64,000 bases of DNA from Falsiroseomonas stagni DSM 19981 (lineage in GTDB: Bacteria > Pseudomonadota > Alphaproteobacteria > Acetobacterales > Acetobacteraceae): contig NZ_FOSQ01000009.1 in NCBI RefSeq assembly GCF_900114315.1, forward strand, positions 62,001-126,000, read 5' to 3'. A program made the position numbers and the translations under genes. Below are positions 1 through 8,973 of this stretch, one piece after another. Numbering within the stretch: position 1 is the stretch's first letter; each line of letters opens with the position of its first letter. Below the pieces are notes generated by a model. That model was not told the origin of the DNA and searched no databases. It worked only from the letters and a program-made list of their open reading frames with translations.

Positions 1-176
1 GCGATCTCATCCGCCATGGCCTTGATCCGCGCCTCGACCCGCTTCTGGCGGTCATTCTGCGGCATGGGCCAGAATTCGTCGGAGGCGATCACCTGCGTCG
101 GGATGGGCGAGGGGAACATCGCCTCATCCGCGGGTTGCAGCTTCGCGAGGTCATCCTCGGTCAGGAAACCCGTCAT
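1..176 (-). CDS. N-terminal part of a probable amidohydrolase-family protein (truncated by window edge)
   Basis: Only the first 58 codons are inside the window; the gene reads off the left edge. The peptide opens MTGFLTEDDLAKLQPADEAM and continues with a segment containing SPIPTQVIASDEFWPMPQ and a charged helix (RQKRVEARIKAMADEI). From memory this lead sequence resembles the N-terminus of TIM-barrel amidohydrolases that carry a twin-arginine-like segment just after it, but that part is outside the window, so the assignment is tentative. No metal-binding motif is visible. It lies about 130 bp downstream of the RTX gene on the same strand. Confidence 0.4.
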   Translation of the reverse strand, partial: MTGFLTEDDLAKLQPADEAMFPSPIPTQVIASDEFWPMPQNDRQKRVEARIKAMADEI

Positions 177-303
177 GACGCCTTCTCCTTGTCGCTTCCC
201 CGAGGGAGAGCCTGCCGTGCCGCAGCCTGCCAGGGCAAGGAAAACGCGCAGACCGGCCGCGGGGGGGGGCGCGGCACAGCCCCCCGACCGGACGGGCCGC
301 TCC
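177..303. other. intergenic region with a G9 homopolymer
   Basis: Short non-coding stretch between the RTX gene and the truncated amidohydrolase gene. It contains a run of nine G at about 264-272 flanked by GC-rich sequence. I see no convincing terminator or promoter. Confidence 0.4.
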
Positions 304-3042
304 CTAGACGAATACCGCGTCAGAGTTGTTGGCGACGGCACCGGCGGCGACCAGAGTGAACGTCTCTACCGCGACGCCACCGACCCTGATTTCGTAGAGG
401 CCGCCGCCGACATGCGCGAAGGACGCATTGGCCCCGAAGCCCTCGAAGCGCAGCCGATCGCCACCGGCCGCTCCCGCCCCGGCAAAATCGGCGATACGAT
501 CGCCATCGGCCTGGCCCGCCACGAGCACGAAGACATCATCGCCGGTGCCGCCCAGCAGGGTGTCGGCGCCATCCCCGGGATTGATGGTATCGGCGCCGGC
601 GCCGCCGTCGAAGCGTTCGGAGGCGGAACCACCCAGGATGCTGTCTCCGCCCGTGCTACCCACGAAGCCCACCGAAACGTCGAGCACCGTCCTCCGGAAA
701 TCGAAGGTCCCGGTGTTGGCCGCGAGAAGGTTCCAACCGAAAGCGCCTTCGGCGTCGATGATCTTGAAGGAAGCGACCTGCGACGTCGCCAGCGCCACGG
801 ATACATTGGCGTCCAGCAGCAGTGTCTCGAACCCCGTGATTGCCGCGGCCGCGGAGATGTTCACATTGGTATCGGCGAACAGGACGTCCATCCCAGCCCC
901 ACCCGCCAGCCGTTCCCCGGCCACCACATCAGCGGTGTTCAGGGCGACGGTATCGTTGCCGGCTCCGGCATCGATGGAATCAGCGCCGGCGCCACCCAGG
1001 AAGGCTTCGTCGCCGGCACCGCCGCGGATCGTATCGGCGCCGCCCGAGCCCACGAAGCCGATCGAACCGCCGAGTATCGTCTTGCGGAAATCGAAGGTCC
1101 CGGTGTTGGCCGCGAAGAGGTTCCAGCCGAAAGCTCCTTCGGCTTCGATGATCCTGAAAGCGGCGACCTGGGACGCCGCCAGCGCCACGGACACGTTGGC
1201 ATCCAGCAGCAGCGTCTCGAACCCCGTGATTGCCGCGGCTGCGGAGATGTTCACATCGGTGTCGGCGAACAGGACGTCCATACCCGCCCCGCCGACCAGC
1301 CTCTCGCCGCCCACCACATCGGCGGTGTTCAGGCTGACGGTATCGTTGCCGGCTCCGGCGTCGATGGAGTCAGCGCCGGCGCCGCCCCTGAAGGCTTCGT
1401 CGCCCGCGCCGCCGCGGATCGTGTCCGCCCCGGTTGTGCCCACGAAGCCGATCGAACCGCCGAGCGTCGTCTTGCGGAAGTCGAATGTCCCGGTATTGGC
1501 AGCGAAGAGGTTCCAGCCGAAAGCGCCTTCGGCTTCGATGATCCTGAAAGCGGCGACCTGGGATGCCGCCAGCGCCACGGACACGTTGGCATCCAGCAGC
1601 AGCGTCTCGAACCCCGTGATTGCCGCTGCAGCGGCGATATTGACATCCGAATCGGCGAACAGAATGTCGATACCCGCCCCGCCGACCAGACGTTCGCCGG
1701 CCACCACATCATTGGTATTCACCATGACGCGGTCGTTGCCGTCTCCTGCATTGATGCTGTCCGCTCCGGCACCGCCGTAGAAGGCTTCGTCACCCCCGCC
1801 ACCGATGATGGTGTCCGCCGCCGCCGTGGCCACGAACCCGACCGATCCATCCAGCGTCGTCGTCCGGAAGTCGAAGCGGCCGCTGGCCGCCGCCAGTAGG
1901 TTCCACCCAAACGCACCCTGGCTCTGGATGCTGCCGAAGGCGCCGATCTGCGCCGCGGACACCGTCACCGTGACATTCGCATCCAGCAACAAGTACTCGA
2001 ACCCGACGATCTGCGTCGCGCCCGAGATGTTGGTGTTGCTGTCCACATAAAGGATGTCGATACCGGCACCGCCGGCCAGACGCTCCCCGGCCACGACATC
2101 ATTGGTGTTCACCACCACGCGGTCGTTGCCGTCACCCGCATCGATGCTGTCGGCCCCAGCGCCGCCGGAGAAGGCCTCATTGCCCGCGCCGCCCAGGATG
2201 GTATCGGCCCCGGCCGAGGCCACGAAGCCAACCAACCTGTCCAGCACCGTCGTCCGGAAATCGAAGCTGCCGGTCCCGGCCGCAAGCAGGTTCCAGCCGA
2301 ACGCACCCTGGGTCTGGATGCCGCCGAAGGCGCCGATCTGCGCGGCAGACACCGTCGCCGTGACATTCGCATCCAGCAACAGGTACTCGAACCCGACGAT
2401 CTGAGTCGCTGTCGAGATGTTGGTGTTGCTGTCCACATAAAGGATGTCGATGCCGGCACCGCCGGCCAGACGCTCTCCGGCCACGACGTCATTGGTGTTC
2501 ACCACCACGCGGTCGTTGCCGTCGCCCGCATCGATGCTGTCGGCCCCGGCACCACCGGAGAAGGCCTCATTGCCTGCGCCACCCAGGATGGTGTCGGCCC
2601 CGGCCGAGGCCACGAAGCCAACCAACCTGTCCAGCGTCGTCGTCCGGAAATCGAAGCTGCCGCTCCCGGCTGCCAGCAGATTCCAGCCGAACGCGCCCTG
2701 GGTCTGGATGCCACCGAAGGCACTGACCTGCGCCGCCGAAAGCGTGACCGTGATATTCGCATCGAGCAGCAAGTACTCGATGCCGATGATCTGCGTCGCA
2801 GCCGAGATATTGGTGCTACTGTCAGCAAAAAGGATATCGGTGCCGTTGCCGCCGATCAGACGCTCCCCGGCCACCACGTCGTTGGTGTTCACGACGATCA
2901 CGTCGTTGCCGACACCGCCGTCCAGATGATCGGCGCCACCTGCGCCCCGCAATGTGTCGGCACCTGCCAGCCCGGTGATCGTATCCGCATCGGCCGTACC
3001 GACAAGGTTGTTGCTCGCAACAGTCCCTACGAGTATGGCCAT
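304..3042 (-). CDS. RTX-type calcium-binding protein made of six 130-residue repeats
   Basis: A 912-residue protein. After a short RTX-like N-terminus (residues 1-45, GLAGADTLRGAGGADHLDGG) come six copies of a 130-residue unit. Each unit has a GGAGxDxx calcium-binding turn, NTNDVVAGERL, a leucine-rich strand LLLDAN and AFGWNLLAA. The C-terminus has GGTGDDVFVL followed by an acidic, glycine-rich tail without cysteine, as in substrates of type I secretion (inference). No Sec signal is present, and no type I exporter gene lies in the window. I chose the ATG at 3042 over a TTG 28 codons upstream because the latter adds a sequence unlike the family, and AAGG lies about nine bases before the ATG. 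A role as surface or biofilm protein is possible but not shown. Confidence 0.85.
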   Translation of the reverse strand: MAILVGTVASNNLVGTADADTITGLAGADTLRGAGGADHLDGGVGNDVIVVNTNDVVAGERLIGGNGTDILFADSSTNISAATQIIGIEYLLLDANITVTLSAAQVSAFGGIQTQGAFGWNLLAAGSGSFDFRTTTLDRLVGFVASAGADTILGGAGNEAFSGGAGADSIDAGDGNDRVVVNTNDVVAGERLAGGAGIDILYVDSNTNISTATQIVGFEYLLLDANVTATVSAAQIGAFGGIQTQGAFGWNLLAAGTGSFDFRTTVLDRLVGFVASAGADTILGGAGNEAFSGGAGADSIDAGDGNDRVVVNTNDVVAGERLAGGAGIDILYVDSNTNISGATQIVGFEYLLLDANVTVTVSAAQIGAFGSIQSQGAFGWNLLAAASGRFDFRTTTLDGSVGFVATAAADTIIGGGGDEAFYGGAGADSINAGDGNDRVMVNTNDVVAGERLVGGAGIDILFADSDVNIAAAAAITGFETLLLDANVSVALAASQVAAFRIIEAEGAFGWNLFAANTGTFDFRKTTLGGSIGFVGTTGADTIRGGAGDEAFRGGAGADSIDAGAGNDTVSLNTADVVGGERLVGGAGMDVLFADTDVNISAAAAITGFETLLLDANVSVALAASQVAAFRIIEAEGAFGWNLFAANTGTFDFRKTILGGSIGFVGSGGADTIRGGAGDEAFLGGAGADSIDAGAGNDTVALNTADVVAGERLAGGAGMDVLFADTNVNISAAAAITGFETLLLDANVSVALATSQVASFKIIDAEGAFGWNLLAANTGTFDFRRTVLDVSVGFVGSTGGDSILGGSASERFDGGAGADTINPGDGADTLLGGTGDDVFVLVAGQADGDRIADFAGAGAAGGDRLRFEGFGANASFAHVGGGLYEIRVGGVAVETFTLVAAGAVANNSDAVFV
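541..2880 (-). repeat. six tandem 390-bp coding repeats in the RTX gene
   Basis: Two independent anchors recur at exactly 390-bp spacing. The NTND/NTAD codons lie near 2881, 2491, 2101, 1711, 1321 and 931. The LLLDAN codons end at 2760, 2370, 1980, 1590, 1200 and 810. Adjacent units are very similar at the base level. Units fall into two subfamilies: the three promoter-proximal ones read ATQI(V/I)G(F/I)EYLLLDAN, the three distal ones AAAITGFETLLLDAN. This suggests stepwise duplication and homogenisation. Boundaries are approximate because the array grades into ordinary RTX nonapeptides at both ends. Confidence 0.9.
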
Positions 3043-3192
3043 ACCAGTGAGCCTTGCAAGCCAACCGGTTCCCCGTCGGAACCAATCTGGTTCTGAATGG
3101 TTAACGAGCTGGACAGGGACGGTCAACGACTACGGGATGACACGGCGTGCCCCGCAGCCAACCACGCCGCCGACGCGGCACCCACCACAACT

Positions 3193-3840
3193 TTACAGAC
3201 GATGCCTGGCCCAGACCGGCGCGATGGCGGGCCGCGCGGCCACCGCCTCCGCCAGCGCCTGGATGCGCGGCAAATTGGCCGGCACCCAGTCCCGCCCCTT
3301 CATCCAGCGGGACAGCACCGCCAGGTAGATATCGGCGACCGAGAAGCGCGGGCCCAGCAGGAAGGGGCCATCCTGCGAGAGGCCGGCGTGATCCTCGATG
3401 ATGCGAAGCACGTCGCGGGCCATGGCGAGGGCGTTGTCGCGCGCGGCCTCCGCCTGGTCGGGCGCATAGCCGAAGCGGGCGGGGTAGTCCCAGCGCGTGA
3501 CCTGCGGGTAGAACTCGCCCGCCAGCAGCGCCATCCAGCGCAGCGCGACGGCGCGGCCGGGATCGCCGGGGGGCGGCAGCAGCCCGGTGCCGGGATGGAG
3601 ATCCGCCAGGCTCACCAGGATCGCCAGGCTCTCTGTCAGCACCGTGCCAGCAGTCCCATGGGCTGGCAGCACCAGGGTCGGCAGCCGGCCCATCGGGTTG
3701 ATGGCGCGGTACTCCGCGCGAAGCTGGTGGTCGCCCTCCAGCGGCACATCGCGCAACTCGACCGGCGCGCCGATCTCCGCCAGCGCCATTTCCACCGGCG
3801 CGGAGCCGGAACCGAGGTCGCCATACAGGATGTAGGTCAT
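3193..3840 (-). CDS. glutathione S-transferase family protein
   Basis: 215 residues, normal GST size. The N-terminal thioredoxin-like half starts MTYILYGDLGSGSAPVEMAL and has the cis-Pro region NPMGRLPTLVLP with the following LTES segment that binds the glutathione gamma-glutamyl group. The C-terminal helical half includes GPRFSVADIYLAVLSRW, the usual N-capping/hydrophobic-staple motif. The ATG at 3840 is chosen because the upstream 14 in-frame codons do not resemble the fold. Substrate is unknown; likely a cytoplasmic conjugation or thiol-disulfide enzyme. It is single, with unrelated neighbours. Confidence 0.85.
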   Translation of the reverse strand: MTYILYGDLGSGSAPVEMALAEIGAPVELRDVPLEGDHQLRAEYRAINPMGRLPTLVLPAHGTAGTVLTESLAILVSLADLHPGTGLLPPPGDPGRAVALRWMALLAGEFYPQVTRWDYPARFGYAPDQAEAARDNALAMARDVLRIIEDHAGLSQDGPFLLGPRFSVADIYLAVLSRWMKGRDWVPANLPRIQALAEAVAARPAIAPVWARHRL

Positions 3841-3962
3841 GCGACCAGCCTGGCGCGGGACCGCGCCGCTGCGCCATTGCATTCCGTTGATGCGGGCCAG
3901 AAGCGGGATTGATGCCGAGCGCGAAGCCTTCAGGATCGGCGCCGGAACCGACGGAGGATTCG

Positions 3963-4511
3963 ATGCCCCCCATCCGCAAGATCGCCACCTGGCGGGAAAC
4001 CGTCTTCGGGGAGATGGGCCACCAGGCGCCCCGCCCCATCATCCGCGCCGTCGCCATGGCCGTCATCGCCAACCCCTTCGCCGGCCAACAGGGGGTCGAA
4101 GACCTTGGCGTGCTGTGGGAAGCCGGCGCGGCGCTGGGTGACCGCCTGATGCCCGAACTCGCGGCGATGCTCGGCGGGCCGGCCGTGTCCTACGGCAAGG
4201 CCGCCATCGTCGGCGTGGCCGGGGAGGTCGAGCATGGCGGCGCCGTGGTGCATCCGCGCCTCGGCAAGCCGATGCGTGCCGCGATCGGCGGCGGAGCCTC
4301 CCCCGTGCCATCGGCGGTGAAGGTCGCGGCCGCGGGCACGCCGATCGACATCCCGCTCGGCCACAAGGATGATTCCTGGAGCTTCGCGCATTTCGACACG
4401 ATCACGGTCAGCATGGCCGATGGGCCGAGGCCCGGGGAGATCCTGGTCGCCATGGCGCTGGCCGATGGCGGGCGCGTCTGGAACCGCTGCGGGGCCGGGC
4501 CCCTGCGGTGA
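3963..4511 (+). CDS. AA_synth (DUF1185) family protein
   Basis: 182 residues. It matches the family pattern along its whole length: MPPIRKIATW start, NPFAGQQGVEDL, SYGKAAIVGVAGEVEHG, HPRLGKPMRAAIGGG, PSAVKVAAAGTPIDIPLGHK and a C-terminal PRPGEILVAMALADGGR. The family is annotated as amino-acid synthesis protein from an old association with peptide or amino-acid metabolism; no reaction is firmly established. The ATG at 3963 is preferred to one 18 codons upstream because homologues begin at this point. The gene is transcribed divergently from the GST gene. Confidence 0.88.
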   Translation: MPPIRKIATWRETVFGEMGHQAPRPIIRAVAMAVIANPFAGQQGVEDLGVLWEAGAALGDRLMPELAAMLGGPAVSYGKAAIVGVAGEVEHGGAVVHPRLGKPMRAAIGGGASPVPSAVKVAAAGTPIDIPLGHKDDSWSFAHFDTITVSMADGPRPGEILVAMALADGGRVWNRCGAGPLR

Positions 4512-4596
4512 AGCCGCGCGAAACCATCCTGGCGGCTTCGCGACTGGCGGTTGCGGCGCAGCCGTGAAACCTTTCGTGCCCTGAGGGAGGCGCGGC

Positions 4597-5238
4597 ATGA
4601 GCGGGTTGACGGCCAGCATCGGGGATCACCTGGCCTTCCAGCGCGAAGGCGCCGCCGCCCGCGCCGGCGCGACGGCAGAGGACACCCGCATCGCACGCCT
4701 GACGGGCTTCGACCCGCAGGATGTCATGACCATCCGCACCCTCTGCGCCGCCCGCGCCGTGCTGCTGGTGTTCCGTTGCCCGAACCTGGCGGCGCGATCC
4801 CTGCACGGGCTGCTGCCGGCCAAGACGGCCGTCACCAGCACGAAATCCGGCAGTTCCGGCGCCGTGATGGGCGCCAACGGCCTGCTGATGGTCTCGGACT
4901 ACGACATCATGGGCTGCTGGCGGCAGGAGGGTTCGGGTTTTCGACGGATTCCCATCACCGCCGTGGCGCCGGGCGCGAAATACGGCGCCTGGTCAGCCGA
5001 GGCGCGGGAGATCGTGCAGGCGCTGAACCGGCAGTTGCTGACCCGCATCCAGCACGGCGCGCAGGATGACTGGCTGGATGCGGAGAAGAACCGCGGCGTG
5101 AAGCCGGATGACGGCTTCCTGGCGTTCCGCCTCGGCGTCGCGGAACCCATGGAGGGCGCCGCCGCATTAGAGGGATTCTACCGCCTCAACGGGTTGGACT
5201 GGCCCTACCTGCCGACTGGCCGCCACAGGGGTCGCTAG
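4597..5238 (+). CDS. small protein resembling a shortened ExoY/edema-factor type nucleotidyl cyclase domain
   Basis: 213 residues. The order of motifs recalls the Anthrax_toxA/ExoY/CyaA cyclase family: VFRCPN with R60, then K76 and K83 seven residues apart in KTAVTSTKSGSSG, SDYD at 100-103 (DxD metal-binding pair D101/D103), then EIVQALNRQL and IQHGAQDD with H153. In edema factor the corresponding set is, from memory, R329, K346, K353, D491, D493, H577 and N583. Here the stretch between the lysines and DxD is about 20 residues instead of over 100, and the Asn after the HG motif is Trp. It could therefore be a minimal, divergent or inactive relative. No signal peptide, secretion system or immunity-like partner is nearby. 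The SD-like GGGAGG lies 12 bases before the ATG. Confidence 0.5.
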   Translation: MSGLTASIGDHLAFQREGAAARAGATAEDTRIARLTGFDPQDVMTIRTLCAARAVLLVFRCPNLAARSLHGLLPAKTAVTSTKSGSSGAVMGANGLLMVSDYDIMGCWRQEGSGFRRIPITAVAPGAKYGAWSAEAREIVQALNRQLLTRIQHGAQDDWLDAEKNRGVKPDDGFLAFRLGVAEPMEGAAALEGFYRLNGLDWPYLPTGRHRGR

Positions 5239-5251
5239 AGGGGGCCGGTAG

Positions 5252-5725
5252 TCACGCCGTCGGCGCAGGCGTGGCGGGCGCGGCCGGCGGTGGCGCGCGC
5301 CGATACAGCGCCATGGCGCGCCGTTCGAAGGCGCGCACCATCAGGCGCACGGCCTCGTTGAACACGGTGCCGATGACGGCCTGGAGAAGCCGCGACTTGA
5401 ATTCGAAATCGACGAAGAAATCGACCTCCGTCCCACCCGCAACCGGCCTGAACCGCCAATGGTTGTTGAGATATCGGAAGGGGCCCGTGAGGTAGCGGAC
5501 ATGGACGTGGTGCGGCCGTTCCAGCAGCACCTGGCTGCGGAAGGTCTCCCGGAACATCTTGAAGCCGATGGTGAGGTCGGCCGTCAGTTCCTTGTCCGTC
5601 CGCGTCAGCACCCGCGCGCCGACGCACCAGGGCAGGAATTCGGGATAGCGGCGGACATCCGCCACCATGTCGAAGAGCTGTTCCTCCGAATAGGGGAGGA
5701 TGCGCTTTTCCGCATGCGTGGGCAT
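5252..5725 (-). CDS. COQ10/RatA-like START-domain protein
   Basis: 157 residues of the polyketide cyclase/START fold. The start resembles the coenzyme-Q-binding family: MPTHAEKRILPYSEEQLFDM, then VADVRRYPEFLPWC, a strand-rich middle (PFRYLNNHWRFRP, TEVDFFVDFEFKS) and a C-terminal helix with FERRAMALYRR. Family members bind ubiquinone or its precursors and support respiratory-chain function. The Ala/Pro-rich last 15 residues are extra. It lies 7 bp downstream of lipA on the same strand, a pairing common in alphaproteobacteria, so cotranscription is likely. Confidence 0.87.
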   Translation of the reverse strand: MPTHAEKRILPYSEEQLFDMVADVRRYPEFLPWCVGARVLTRTDKELTADLTIGFKMFRETFRSQVLLERPHHVHVRYLTGPFRYLNNHWRFRPVAGGTEVDFFVDFEFKSRLLQAVIGTVFNEAVRLMVRAFERRAMALYRRAPPPAAPATPAPTA

Positions 5726-5732
5726 GGCGCGA

Positions 5733-6704
5733 TCAGGCCGCCTTCAGCTTCGCGGCACGGGCATCGCGCAGCGCCGCGAAGTCGCGATCCGCATGGTAGG
5801 AACTGCGCGTCAGCGGCGTCGAGGAAACGAGCAGAAACCCCTTCCCACGCGCGGCACTGGCGTAGTCCTCGAACTCCTCCGGCGTGACGAAGCGGTCCAC
5901 CGCGGCGTGCTTCACCGTGGGCTGCAGGTACTGCCCGATGGTGAGGAAATCGACATCGGCGCTGCGCAAATCGTCCATGACCTGCAGCACCTCGATCCGC
6001 TTCTCCCCGAGCCCGACCATGATGCCCGACTTGGTGAAGATGGAGGGGTCGAGCTGCTTCACCCGGTCCAGCAGCCGCAGCGAATGGTAGTAGCGCGCGC
6101 CGGGGCGGATCGTCGGGTACAGCGCCGGGACGGTCTCCAGGTTGTGGTTGAAGACGTCAGGCCGGGCGGCCACCACCACCTCCAGCGCGCCATCCTTGCG
6201 GAGGAAGTCGGGCGTCAGGATCTCCACTGTGGTGTCGGGGGCCGCCTGGCGCAGGGCGCGGATGGTCTGCGCGAAATGCTCCGCGCCGCCATCCTTCAGA
6301 TCGTCCCGGTCCACGGAGGTGATGACGACATGGCGCAGGCCGAGCTTGGCGACAGCATCCGCCACCCGGTTCGGCTCATCGGCGTCGAGCGCCTTCGGCA
6401 TCCCCGTCGCGACATTGCAGAAGGAACAGGCGCGGGTGCAGGTATCGCCCATGATCATCATGGTGGCGTGGCGCTGGGACCAGCATTCCCCGATGTTGGG
6501 GCAGGCCGCTTCCTCGCACACCGTGACCAAATTGTTGGCGCGCATCAGCGCCTGGGTCTCGCGGTAGATCGGGGAGGTCGGCGCCTTCACCCGGATCCAG
6601 GCGGGTTTCCGCTGGATGGGGTTGTCCGGCCGGTTGGCCTTTTCCGGGTGCCTGTCGGCCCCGGTGCGGGCTGCCCTGTGGTCGATCTCGACGCGCGTGC
6701 TCAT
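5733..6704 (-). CDS. lipA: lipoyl synthase
   Basis: 323 residues, normal length. This radical-SAM enzyme inserts two sulfurs into octanoyl groups on lipoyl domains. Auxiliary-cluster cysteines are C63, C68 and C74 ([12 protein letters not shown]); the radical-SAM CxxxCxxC is C89, C93 and C96 (CTRACSFC). The C-terminal RSSYHAD supplies the serine ligand known for this family. Its substrates include the lipoyl domains of PdhB and PdhC encoded a few kilobases upstream, which explains the grouping with pdh-lpd. The methyltransferase gene separates it from lpdA. Confidence 0.97.
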   Translation of the reverse strand: MSTRVEIDHRAARTGADRHPEKANRPDNPIQRKPAWIRVKAPTSPIYRETQALMRANNLVTVCEEAACPNIGECWSQRHATMMIMGDTCTRACSFCNVATGMPKALDADEPNRVADAVAKLGLRHVVITSVDRDDLKDGGAEHFAQTIRALRQAAPDTTVEILTPDFLRKDGALEVVVAARPDVFNHNLETVPALYPTIRPGARYYHSLRLLDRVKQLDPSIFTKSGIMVGLGEKRIEVLQVMDDLRSADVDFLTIGQYLQPTVKHAAVDRFVTPEEFEDYASAARGKGFLLVSSTPLTRSSYHADRDFAALRDARAAKLKAA

Positions 6705-6744
6705 GGCCGAGATATAGCGACGGTGCGGGGCGACGACGAGGGCT

Positions 6745-7596
6745 TCATGGCTTCACCGCGCGCAGGCTGAGGGAGAGGGGCAACCATGGCCTGTCGGGCC
6801 AGGTCCACATGCCGTCCGCATCCCGCACGCTGCCCTCGAAGGGTTTCCAGACGAGGCGCGGATGTTCATGCAGCCAATCCAGCTGCAGGCCCGCGCGGCG
6901 CAGCGCGCCGAGGATCTCGGCAAGGCTGTGCGGAAACTCGATGGTCTGCAGGTTCGCGAGTTCGGCTGATGTGTCCATGTAGTCGGTCGGGTTGTCGATG
7001 GGGACCGGCCCGGGCTCGAAATACGGGTAGCGCCAGCCGGGGAAACCGGGGGCCGCGATGCCACCATCATCGAAGACCCAGGCCACGGGATGCATGTCCG
7101 CGAAGTAGAAGGCGCCGCCCGGCCGCAGCGCGAAGGCGATGGCGGTGGCCCAGGCGTCCAGGTCCGGCAGCCATGTGATGGTGCCCCAGGCCGTGAAGAC
7201 CAGGTCGAAGGCGCCGGCTTCCTCCGGGATGGCGGAAGGCGTCTCCAGCACGTCCGACAGGACGAAGCGCGTATTGGTCACGCCGCATTCGGCGGCGAGG
7301 CTGCGCGCGGCCTCCAGCGCCGGCGGGCTGAAATCGACGCCCACGACCCTGGCAGCGCCGCGCTGCGCCAGCGCGATGCTGTCATCGCCCAGGTGGCACT
7401 GCAGATGCAGGATGTTCAGCCCCGAGACGTCCCCGATCTCGGCCCCAACGATCGCATCCAGCCGCCCGAGGCCCGCCCGCTGCGAGGAGAGGTCGTAGCC
7501 CCGCGGGCCGAGATGAACGCGGGTGCGTTCATCCCAGTTCGCCTGGTTCAGGCGGCGCCAATCGGATGGGCCGTCAGATGTGGATGACCCTGCCAT
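6745..7596 (-). CDS. class I SAM-dependent methyltransferase
   Basis: 283 residues. The Rossmann SAM site is visible in [21 protein letters not shown], followed by [15 protein letters not shown] (acidic strand-2 residue) and [11 protein letters not shown] Tyr/Trp-rich C-terminal half ([28 protein letters not shown]) is typical of small-molecule methyltransferases of the UbiE-like type. The substrate cannot be told. The ATG at 7596 has GGACG a few bases upstream and overlaps the end of lpdA by 23 bp, so translational coupling to the pdh operon is likely. A further ATG at 7617 lies deeper inside lpdA and is less likely. Confidence 0.82.
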   Translation of the reverse strand: MAGSSTSDGPSDWRRLNQANWDERTRVHLGPRGYDLSSQRAGLGRLDAIVGAEIGDVSGLNILHLQCHLGDDSIALAQRGAARVVGVDFSPPALEAARSLAAECGVTNTRFVLSDVLETPSAIPEEAGAFDLVFTAWGTITWLPDLDAWATAIAFALRPGGAFYFADMHPVAWVFDDGGIAAPGFPGWRYPYFEPGPVPIDNPTDYMDTSAELANLQTIEFPHSLAEILGALRRAGLQLDWLHEHPRLVWKPFEGSVRDADGMWTWPDRPWLPLSLSLRAVKP

Positions 7597-8968
7597 AGGC
7601 GTCCAGCACCGATTCATGCATGGTTTCGGAGACGGTCGGATGCGGGAACACCGTATGCATCAGTTCCGCCTCGGTCGATTCCAGGGTGCGGGCGATGCCG
7701 TAGCCCTGGATCATCTCCGTCACTTCCGGGCCGACCATGTGCGCGCCGAGCAACTCGCCGGTCTTGGCATCGAACACCGTCTTCACCAGGCCCTCGGGTT
7801 CCCCCATGGCGATGGCCTTGCCGTTGCCGATGAAGGGGAAGCGGCCGACCTTGACGGTGTGGCCGAGTTCCTTCGCGCGGGCCTCGGTCAGACCCACGGA
7901 GGCGACCTGCGGGCGGCAATAGGTGCAGCCCGGGATGTTCAGCACATCCATGGCGTGGGGGTGCTTGCCCGCGATCGCCTCGATGCAGATGATCGCCTCA
8001 TGGCTCGCCTTGTGCGCCAGCCAGGGCGGGCCGGTCAGGTCGCCGATGGCGTAGACGCCGGGCTCCCCCGTATTGCCGAAGGCATCGGTGACGATGTGGG
8101 TCTTCTCGACCTTGATCTTCGTGCCTTCGAGGCCGAGGTCCTCGACATTGCCGACGATGCCGACCGCGGAGATCAGGCGATCCGCCACGATGTCCTGCAC
8201 CTTGCCGCCGGCCTCGACCACCGCGGTGACGCTGTCCGCGCCCTTGCGGATGCCCTGCACCCGCGCGCCGGTCAGGATCTTCATCCCCTGCTTGGTGAAG
8301 GATTTGTGCACGAAGGCGGATATTTCCGCGTCCTCCACCGGCAGGATGCGGTCCATCACCTCGATGAGCGTCACCTCGGCGCCCATGTTCAGGTAGAAGC
8401 TGGCGAATTCGGAGCCGATGGCACCGCTTCCCATGACGATCAGCTTCTTCGGGAGCGCGGTCGGCGTCATCGCCTCCCGGTAGGTCCAGATCAGCTTCCC
8501 ATCCGGCTCCATCCCCGGCAGGACGCGCGCGCGCGCGCCGGTGGCCAGCAGGATGTGCTTCGCCGCGATGTCAGCGACCGGCTTGCCATCCTTGGTCACG
8601 GAGAGCTTGCCCGGCCCGGCCAGCTTCCCGTGCCCGTCATAGACGGTCACCTTGTTCTTCTTCATCAGGTGCTTCACGCCACCCGAGAGTTGCCCGGCGA
8701 CACCGCGCGAACGCTTGATGACCTTCGCGAAGTCGAAGCGGATGTTGTCGGCGGCGAAGCCGTACTGGTCCAGGCTGTGCAGCAGGTGGTTGATCTCGCT
8801 GGCGCGCAGCAGCGCCTTGGTCGGGATGCAGCCCCAGTTGAGGCAGATGCCGCCGAGGTTCTCGCGCTCCACCAGCGCGACCTTCATGCCCAGCTGGCTG
8901 GCGCGGATCGCGGCCACATAGCCGCCGGGCCCGCCGCCCACCACCACGATATCGAAGCTGTCGGCCAT
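7574..8968 (-). CDS. lpdA: dihydrolipoyl dehydrogenase (E3)
   Basis: 464 residues, full length. It reoxidises dihydrolipoamide of the pyruvate dehydrogenase complex with NAD+. It has an FAD-binding VVVGGGPGGYVAA near residues 8-20, the redox pair C42/C47 in GGICLNWGCIPTKAL, an NAD-binding GSGAIGSEFASF near 180, and the C-terminal interface motif HTVFPHPTVSE with the catalytic His-Glu pair. The ATG at 8968 is preferred over one 22 codons upstream, since homologues begin just before the FAD strand. It is the last core enzyme of the pdhA-pdhB-pdhC operon. Confidence 0.96.
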   Translation of the reverse strand: MADSFDIVVVGGGPGGYVAAIRASQLGMKVALVERENLGGICLNWGCIPTKALLRASEINHLLHSLDQYGFAADNIRFDFAKVIKRSRGVAGQLSGGVKHLMKKNKVTVYDGHGKLAGPGKLSVTKDGKPVADIAAKHILLATGARARVLPGMEPDGKLIWTYREAMTPTALPKKLIVMGSGAIGSEFASFYLNMGAEVTLIEVMDRILPVEDAEISAFVHKSFTKQGMKILTGARVQGIRKGADSVTAVVEAGGKVQDIVADRLISAVGIVGNVEDLGLEGTKIKVEKTHIVTDAFGNTGEPGVYAIGDLTGPPWLAHKASHEAIICIEAIAGKHPHAMDVLNIPGCTYCRPQVASVGLTEARAKELGHTVKVGRFPFIGNGKAIAMGEPEGLVKTVFDAKTGELLGAHMVGPEVTEMIQGYGIARTLESTEAELMHTVFPHPTVSETMHESVLDAYGRVIHI

Positions 8969-8973
8969 GGCCG

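Noticed and set aside
16-1899. 627-codon open frame on the + strand
   Set aside because: It is antisense to the RTX gene and owes its openness to the high GC and 390-bp repeats; the peptide has no family character.
541-2880. CRISPR-like array
   Set aside because: The repeats are 390 bp, directly adjacent and coding; there are no spacers.
3043-3126. TTG start for the RTX gene
   Set aside because: A better ATG at 3042 has a ribosome-binding site, and the extra 28 residues do not look like the family.
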